Shown here: positions 56,580-64,000 of the stretch, piece after piece
Layout: each line of letters starts with the position of its first letter
Position numbering within the stretch: the stretch's first letter is position 1
DNA from: Rotaria macrura
Lineage: Eukaryota; Rotifera; Eurotatoria; Philodinida; Philodinidae
DNA length: 64,000 nt
Assembly (NCBI GenBank): GCA_900239685.1
Contig: OENT01000127.1
Location: 124,001-188,000 of the forward strand
Reading direction: 5' to 3'
The notes under the pieces: model-generated
Told to the model about the DNA's origin: nothing
What the model saw: the letters and a program-made list of their open reading frames with translations, nothing else
Databases searched by the model: none
Position numbers and translations under genes: made by a program

Positions 56580-57167
56580 GTCGGACACTGCTCTGAATAA
56601 CTCTCTCGACTGTTTAAGCAATAGTTTGATTTTTCTCTAATCGATTTTTTGTACTGTCGCTATATGACAGAACTTTAGTGTTCTTACTCAATGCGTTCAT
56701 CGAAATCTATTGAAAGCATTTTCATTCAAAATGAGAACTATCTCTAGTCGTTCATGTTTCGACTTTTTTGTCGATGGTCGATATATACACATGATGCAAT
56801 TATTAAATAAACGCTACGCACATCCATACGTAACATCTTACACTTGTTACAAACAGTCATAGATTTTTATGATGATTCATGTCATCATAATGTTTAATAT
56901 AGAACAACATCAATCATAAGGAGCATAGAAGACACCATCTATCTGAATCATTGATCTTAGTCTCTCTACTTGTTTTTTCTTAATTTTTATACATAAGAGC
57001 AAAGCTGTTTATCCTAATCTAACTAAATGATATTTTACTAGGGTGTTTTCCAGTAGACGTCAGCTGCTTGCTTGTGTTAATGTGTTTAAACCTTTCCTGA
57101 TGTGTTGTTGTCAAAAAACACTTCTTTTCATGATAAAACTGTAGTGCTATTACTATCTAAAACACGA

Positions 57168-57175
57168 CTACAAAC
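57168..57175. repeat. Target-site duplication, left copy
   Basis: CTACAAAC immediately left of the transposon terminus. An identical octamer lies immediately right of it at 58532-58539. Confidence 0.9.
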
Positions 57176-58531
57176 CAGAGATCCGAAAATCGCCGAGTTT
57201 ACTCGCCTCGCCTCGCCTCGTGGCGGTGCGAGGCGAGGCGAGTCGGTATTTTCTAAACCGCGGCGAGCACGAGTTGACTTTGTAAATCGCCGAGTCGACT
57301 CGCCTATACTTAGAATGTTATTTTTGATGAATAAATGGCAAAGCTTTAAGGATATCTTTCGATTTTATCCAGCTCTTTCTAAGCGTTTCAATGTGTAGTG
57401 AAGTTTATCAGATCGGGACAATAACTTAGTGTGCAAGGTGTCACAACGATCAGCTTAAAAAAGAAAACTGTATATCTCTACAGAGTGATGAACAAATTAT
57501 CTGATATTTTTCGTAATGGTCGAGGATACTTCCAAGCTTCTATTCAAGTGGTAGCAGCTTATTAACACACTTGAAAGCTATCATCATCTATTTGAACACG
57601 GAGTTTGACCTTTTCCAACACACTTCTATCAGTCGTCAACCACAAAAAATAGAAATGTATCCCAAAGTTTATTCGCAAATTCCAATTTTTAGAGATTGTT
57701 ATACTGATCATTTTNGTTAACCAAAATGATCAGCAAATAAGACCTCTAAAAATATGATTCTTCAGTAAGTTCTCGAATAGCGTTGCTAATTTGTTCACTG
57801 TCCAGAGGAGTACTTTATCAAACTTCAACTGAAGTCACTGGTGTTTTCAGATCTTTTCAGTGCAAACAGATTTTAGAGGATTTTGCGAAGTTAGTTAAAA
57901 TAGAGAAAACTCAAGGATTCAAATAAAGTATTACATAATTTTGAAAATCTAAGAACAGGGGAATTCGCGTCCAATTATAGAAACCCCAAATTTATAGTTT
58001 ATCTTTCGCATATAAGTGTGAATTTTTCTCTTTTAAATTAGTGATAATAATTCTAATTGATGTTATTAAACCTTTTTACTGATGAATAAAAACTTTGAAG
58101 TATCTCTACCATTAGAAAAAAAATTAGTTCATATGATCAGAATCCTGTGCACCTATGCAGTTTTCGTTTTGCTAGTTGACTTTTAGCATACTCGGGATAT
58201 ACGTATATTTAATTATTTAGTCTAGTCCAAGTATTCCACTTATGTAGTTCTCAGAGCATTGTTTATACGCTCAGTAAAAAAATGAACGATCTTTATTTAT
58301 TTGATTATCATTAATATGTTTGTTCTTTTAACTTATTTAAATGTATAAAATGTTCTTTATTTGATTGTAGAAAATATAAAGATAGTGATTGTTATGGGGG
58401 GTTGAAAAAATACCTAAAAATAGCTATTTTATTATAAATTCTAGGCGAGGCGAGGCGAGGCAACAATGAGCAACTCGCCAGCATGACGAGGCGGTGACGA
58501 GTCGCTTTTTTGATTAACTCGCGGATCTCTG
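57176..58531. mobile_element. Nonautonomous hAT-superfamily transposon
   Basis: A 1356-bp element begins CAGAGATCCG and ends CGGATCTCTG, a perfect 10-bp terminal inverted repeat. It is flanked by identical 8-bp duplications CTACAAAC, the length characteristic of hAT transposition. Both subterminal regions carry clustered CGAGG/CCTCG words in inverted orientation, sharply GC-rich against the AT-rich surroundings. These are candidate transposase binding sites. No transposase reading frame is present, so it would need an autonomous relative. The centre contains a palindrome interrupted by the N at 57715. Confidence 0.9.
57704..57733. repeat. Central palindrome of the hAT element, with assembly N
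   Basis: CTGATCATTTT is followed by a short centre and then AAAATGATCAG. Weaker symmetry extends outwards on both sides. The ambiguous base at 57715 lies in the hairpin, where sequencing or assembly commonly fails. Confidence 0.7.
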
Positions 58532-58539
58532 CTACAAAC
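58532..58539. repeat. Target-site duplication, right copy
   Basis: CTACAAAC, identical to 57168-57175. Confidence 0.9.
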
Positions 58540-61423
58540 TATAGCATCTTTTGTGTTCGCTTCGATCATAAAGTACTATATGAGAATTAAATAATGAGCT
58601 TCAATAAACTTTTTTTTAATTTGATGGAAAGATGATGCAATAAACGTTTTTTTGTTTTCTAAGAAATAATGAAAGATTAGTAAAACATTCGAGAATACAA
58701 TAGTGATGTTAAACATGAATATTGATGTCTGTTATGCATTGAAAGTGACTTCAAAACTGTTGGTATGATTTTTCCTTTGTATATTTCCCAGTAAGTTAAT
58801 GGTATATAAGGACGACTTAAACTTTTGATGAATTAGAAAATTTCTAGCGTACTTCATAGTCAAAAATCCTACCTCATGAAGCCGTAAAGTTGACATTATT
58901 TATTTCAAGTGTTGAACTTGGCTTCCAGGATCTAATAATTGTAAGAATCGAGTCAAGTTAAATTCTTCAATGTTTCTATTTTCTCGGTTGAGTTGAAAGC
59001 ACAATTTGACAACATTGTGATGAATTGTGAATTCTTCGTCGAAAATCGTGAGTAATTCAATTCAAATTTTAGCAGTTTTCGATATCGTGGTTCTTCAATC
59101 AGTTGAGTTCATGAATTCAGATGGAAACCAGTAGTGTAGTACATGTCTGAAACTATTGATTAAGTTTTCTTTCTGTTCACATTGGTTTGGAAAAGTAAGT
59201 TGAGATCAAGTTCTGGATTATAAATTCTTTTTTTTAGTTCCATCTGTCGACTGTTTCTTCAGACAACTGAATCTTATCCGTGCGTATACAAATAAATACA
59301 TATATGACTCTGACACTTCAACCAGCCGCGTGCTACTATCTTCTTCTCTTTCTTCTATGAGTGTATACAATTTCTATCGTCATATTTTCTATGTACTGAT
59401 GTGTCGTTCGATTTTGCAGAGCCATAAGTACAATCTTTCACTTCTCCTTATCTACTGATGCAACAACATGCAAATCATTGGATTCACAGAGATGAATCAG
59501 TATTTATCATTACACACATGTGTTTGCTTTACTTTTATTTGATATCTATCATGTGTAAAAACTCCAATGCTATCTCTAATTATGAAACAAATCAACTTTG
59601 TTGCTCAACCGATAAGAGACTAAAATCATCTGAAGAATAAATTTTTCCTTCATTTCGTTCATAATTTATTATTCCGCTTGATATCACGAAAATATCATCA
59701 GCATGCTAGATAAATATGTTGAGTCCTGCAAGCTAGACGATCCATCATTTCCACTACTAGTCAAATTTAAAAAATCATGAGTCATCAAGTTTGAACGCAA
59801 ATCTTAGTAATAGATATTTAAAAACATTCATCAACTACAACACGTTAAACGTTCACAGAGCCGTAGCTTACATCCAGTATGAATGAATACAAAAATACTT
59901 TCACTTACACATTTCACCAAGTTAAACAAAATCACGAGTATATAGACTGTTGAAACAACAGTGTTCAAACTTCCCAAAACGTAAGTTTTATCCCCAAGAA
60001 ATTTCTTCGATACAACTCAAATCTTCCTCTCAATGGTCCCACTGACCACAAGGAAATTTCGGTAATTACGGAAATTTCTATATGACTGTATTCGGAACAT
60101 GTCTAACTTCTACTCTATGAAAAGAACAACACCTTACCCTAGGAAACAAGAGAAATTTTCGAAACTTCTGAAAATTCTTGGTAATTTCCGTAATTGACTA
60201 GTAATGGCTGAAAGTTTTGTGTTTTCTAGTATGGTTTGTGTCTTCTTAATAGCTTGGAAGAAATTTTCTCATTATATTGATCGGGAAATTTCTCGCGTAG
60301 TTCAGAAATTTCGTTTGTTGTCGAGTACAAAGTACTCGAGATCCTTTTGCTTCGACGGAAATTTATGTTTTAAGGGAAATTTGCTTTTACAGAAGTTTAA
60401 ATATACTTCAACTATGGTTAGAAACAGAATCAATGCATTTCTGATACATGGAGCGAACAATTATCAATTTACACTTTTAAAATGTCATTTTGTCACTATC
60501 AACAAAACTTGGATTATTACAGTTAACATTTCTTTTTCATGATAATTTGTAGAACGTTCAGCGTTTCTTTTAAAATTCAGTAGATTAAAACACATATTTT
60601 CGAAGAATTCTATATCTCCGTACGCTCATACTATCCAAACAAGTAACACCGATATATTAAAGAACTTCTAAGATCTTCCTTTTGGACGATTTTGATAAGT
60701 CTCGGAATGAAAATAAAAACAGATGACTCAACACTTGTTAAATCTATTGCTCATTTGACACATCATAAGGTTTTGAGCTCTTTTAAGCATATCCCGATCT
60801 GAGACGTATGGGTTACAAAACTAATAATTATTTTATTTTAAAGCATTTATCTTCATTCATAGTCAAATGTTTAGAAAATGTGCATTGAAGATGAGTACAC
60901 TTCTACGATCACATCTCTTCGTATAATGATATTCTCTTAAATTGATTGTTGAAAAAATCGATAGCTCAATCATACAAATTGAAATCTATTGTTTAGAATG
61001 CAAGCAATTTCTTGCAGACGAGCGAAAGTTTTTTAATATTATTTTGATTTTATTCTTTTAATAATAGTAATAATAATCATAATAGAACCGTATCTAACAA
61101 ACGCAGTTATCAAATAAAGACAAATAAAAATTCTACTGTTCTACAAAGAAATAACGAACCATAAGAAAACAAACATGATTGTTTTCTCATATGTATCGAA
61201 TATTAACACTGAAAGAATCGAAATAAAATTAAGAAATTGCACCTAATTTTTCCATGATAAAAATTAAAAAAAGGAATGAACTCGGTGGAATGTTTTATAT
61301 TTGTACAAAAGAAAAGATTCATGCAAACTCGACTGACAAAAGAAAAAAAAATATTTCAACAAGAACTTTTTTGTAATAATCCATAGAAAAGAAAAATAGA
61401 TCACTATGAAAATAACATTTTGA

Positions 61424-62068
61424 CTACAAATGTGTTGTCGACAGTAGCGATGATGTCGTTGTATCGAGTGATATATACAAAGATTCATATAGTTTATCAT
61501 TTTCCGTATTTTGAAGAAATAGATCCTCATAATCTGCTCGCTCAGGATCGATTTGACCGCATGGATAACGGAGAATGTCATTTGAATTAGAACGTATGGG
61601 AGTATTCTAAATGAAATATAGAGAAAATAAAATGTCGTTTTTCTCAATGCATAGTTTTATACAGTGTATTTTTCAATGAGTTGACTAAGACTTTCAAATA
61701 GTTCATTTTTAGCACCACCTAAAAATCGATAAGCATGTTCTTGTGGAGTAATTTCGATGAGTAAATGACGACAATGATCCGATCCAAGATAAGATAAAAC
61801 GTAACCGAACATTTTTTCGCTGACACGTATTAAATAACTACCAATAGGTTTTGAACATAGAAGTTGTTCTGTATAAGTTCGCGAGATGATACCTGTTAAG
61901 AAATAACAGAATATCACATAGAACTAAACATTTTAGAAACGAAATACCATGAAACCATGGATAAAATTGCCCATTTGACGAACGAAATGTACCATGTGGG
62001 ATTTCGCAAGTATAAAACCAGCGATGAATATCCTCACGTATTAATGGTTTACTAAATAAGAAATCCAT
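61424..62068 (-). CDS. SH2D4-like SH2-domain adaptor
   Basis: Three exons (62068-61948, 61892-61663, 61606-61424), phases 1 and 0, encode 177 residues starting MDFLFSKP. A short lead REDIHRWF...EIPHGTF precedes an SH2 domain at about residues 38-115. The domain starts WFHGIISR, carries the phosphotyrosine-binding Arg63 in YLIRVSE, and continues GYVLSYLGSDHCRHLLIEI. The tail contains YPCGQIDPERADYEDLF, which matches the C-terminal YPCGQ block of SH2D4A/B. SH2D4 proteins are cytoplasmic adaptors that bind phosphotyrosine in receptor signalling. Known members are longer, about 430-450 residues, with an N-terminal region not found here. Either this is a minimal form or further exons lie upstream, joined at the acceptor TATTTAG (62053-62052), which would bypass the proposed ATG. 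Confidence 0.8.
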
Positions 62069-63709
62069 ATGTTGCAGATAACTTCTTAAGCTGATCTCTC
62101 TCTCTCTCTTTCTCTCCTTGAAAAAGCAATTTTCACCGAAGTGCACAAAACTTCCATGAAACTTTTCACAAATGTTGCACACATCGAAGAAAAGCTATGA
62201 GAGTTTTTTTTTGTTTCTTTGGTGGTCATCATTCAGCATATATTTAGAGAGCTAAATCCGAAAGCGGACTTACTATCGGTACCAATTCGATTTTACTTCA
62301 CGTCACGAAACTGAATCTGGCAATACTTTATCCGGCGGGAAAACTTTTCACTGCTTTTTATGATGGAAGAAAGGAAAGTTCTTGTAATCTACCATGATAA
62401 AATTTAAGGAACTCTCAGTGCTCAACAAATCTAAAAATCGTACTTTAACACTTTTCCAGAACGGTGCATCTGTCTAAGATTGACGATTACATTGAAAATT
62501 GATTGTCCTCAACGGAAGAACTATATACTGCACATTTCTATGAGTTTAAGGGAAACTACAATTCACTAGAATGTGATGAATATTGAAAAACATGAACTTG
62601 TCCAAAGATGAATGACGCTCGTATATGTATCTATGGCGAAAATCAATGAAATAGTTGAAAGTTATTTTTCAGCACTTTTTCTACAAGATTGATACTGCCA
62701 TAATGTGCAATACGTACAACAACATACAGTGCAGTACAATTTGAGAATTGGTTTTAATGATTAAATTAGCAAGCAATCGAGCATGTATAAAAAATCGCCG
62801 AGACTATAGGGTAACCAAATAGGTGTCGCCATTTGTTGAAAAATGCTAATAGAATATTCGAGGAACTAGAATTTATTTAGTAAATTTAAACATAGAGGTA
62901 ACTTGACAAATTGAAGACGATGGTGCTATCAGATTTTTGGAAAAAATTTCAGCAATTCAGATGACTCCTCAGAAAACTATTGATTACTCTAAGAAATGAC
63001 TGTAGAGTTACAAAAAAAATGTGATTCGCAACAATCAAAAACTAATGATTTGCTACAACAAAAACTCAACTTTGATGGTCTTTCGAAAAAATTATGGTTG
63101 GTTGGGAGAAAGGCAGTGTCTGACTCAGTGACGAAGCTTACTCATTCAATATATACATGTTTTCTGTATTCAAGTTAAAACGATGAGACAGTGAGTCAAG
63201 ATAGATCCCCTATGCTCTTTTTGTAGGGATATGTTCTAAAACAGAATTGTTAGCATCGATGCCAATTTTTTGTCAGTAGTCAGTCGCTACGTAGATCAAT
63301 CGTTTGTCAGTATATTAAACCTATATACAAACACAAACAAACACTGATATCGGAAAAAGTAATTATGACTGTGTATCTTCTTTTTTTACATTAGATTGTT
63401 CCATTTAAAAAAAGATTTTGTTGCCAACTATTACTTATTTAATGATGCACTTCGTACTCTACAGGTAATCGTAGAATAGTAAGTGATTCCTTTAATTATT
63501 CAAATCGGATATACATATAAACTTTGACCTATTTACACTGCTACCATACATTTATATGTAAACTCATCATTCACATCGCAAATGAAAATCAAACGAGAAT
63601 CTCAAGTTCTACCTGTCAGCCATATATGCAAAATTACACTTTGTTTCATGCTTTAGGTACTTTTCTTACACTTTACGACTCATTTAAATATAAAATTCAT
63701 TCTTTCAAA
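62069..63709. other. Intergenic region (1.6 kb)
   Basis: A CT-rich stretch (TCTCTC repeat near 62095-62115) lies just upstream of the SH2 gene start. The open frame at 62996-63178 (+) has a Lys/Gln-rich start but no homologous features or splice support. Nothing else recognised. Confidence 0.45.
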
Positions 63710-64000
63710 TTATAATTCAAAATAATCTTGGCCTTGACCGCAGTCATCATTTGAAAAGCTTTCACTACACTCGACATCACTCACAAGTTTTAAATTATAA
63801 TGAATAACGATTAAATATGAAAATATTTTTCTTACGATTCTTGATGTCCAATAGCAGTGACCTTTGGTTTTGATTGGTGATCGATTTCTAAGGTTTTCGA
63901 ATCATCCAAAGTAAATATTGGAAAGGCTGGAGTTTCGTTTTCTTCAAATTCAATTTCTATTTGTTTTTCATTCGATATTTGACGACAGGACGAATTTAAT
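63710..64000 (-). CDS. 3' end of an unrecognised acidic protein (partial)
   Basis: Two exon pieces on the - strand, 64000-63836 and 63779-63710, joined by a 56-nt GT..AG phase-2 intron, give a frame that enters from outside the window and ends in TAA. The visible 78 or so residues are acidic and polar, with EIEFEENETPAFPIFTLDD and a last stretch ECSESFSNDD ending DYFEL. No domain is recognised; this looks like a disordered C-terminal tail. It could instead be an upstream part of the SH2 gene if the stop is bypassed by another donor, but no such exon chain was found. Confidence 0.5.

Larger units (their letters stand above)
54014..61423. other. Gene-poor region rich in transposon relics (7.4 kb)
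   Basis: No intact gene recognised. Contains hAT-type elements at 54888-54950, 56471-56579 and 57176-58531 (listed separately). A possibly decayed reading frame runs antisense at about 58900-59265, and palindromic GGAAATTTC-like words cluster at 59990-60390. An open frame at 60204-60542 (+) overlaps that cluster and shows no family features. Confidence 0.5.

Noticed and set aside
60204..60542. 112-codon open frame in the transposon-rich region
   Set aside because: It coincides with the GAAATTTC word cluster, which by itself creates open codons; no domain is recognisable.
62996..63178. Lys/Gln-rich 60-codon open frame
   Set aside because: No family features, no continuation and no neighbouring exon.

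Overview
The window is eukaryotic nuclear DNA, AT-rich, with animal genes split by many introns. Most introns are short (about 50-75 nt) with GT..AG ends; a few run to 1-3 kb. A FoxD-type forkhead factor, two TMEM107-type ciliary proteins, an extracellular carbonic anhydrase, alpha-tubulin, a Rho GTPase, a RagC/D GTPase and an SH2D4-like adaptor all point to an invertebrate metazoan. The compact introns and 3' splice-like sequences directly upstream of start codons would suit a bdelloid rotifer, but that placement is inference. Two single-base assembly gaps (N) lie at 54003 and 57715.

Layout, left to right. 1-2946: no gene recognised. 2947-3765 (-): FoxD. 3766-11102: gene-poor, with a large inverted repeat at 8449-9370. 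11103-11793 (-): CS-domain protein, divergent from 12106-15338 (+): TMEM107 copy 1, whose last intron carries a hairpin element. 18264-23144 (+): RING, coiled-coil, beta-propeller protein, followed on the same strand by 23549-25036 (+): TMEM107 copy 2. 26776-27809 (+): divergent Rho GTPase. 31402-37598 (-): CARD fused to an APPBP2-like TPR protein. 40335-41850 (-): secreted or GPI-anchored alpha-carbonic anhydrase. 42892-43766: near-perfect foldback element. 44990-46839 (-): alpha-tubulin with a TATA box upstream. 50831-54013 (-): RagC/D GTPase. 54014-61423: gene-poor, holding a nonautonomous hAT-type transposon with a perfect 8-bp target duplication and two smaller hAT-like relics. 61424-62068 (-): SH2D4-like protein. 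63710-64000 (-): 3' end of an unrecognised gene cut by the window edge.

The exon models were assembled by hand from splice sites, reading phase and family similarity. In every multi-exon model the phases close to an uninterrupted reading frame. The genes do not form one pathway; they look like an ordinary animal gene neighbourhood. The most unusual items are the CARD-APPBP2 fusion, the pair of TMEM107 paralogues with the same intron phases, the altered P-loop of the Rho protein, the insertion in the RagC switch II region, and several palindromic DNA elements.
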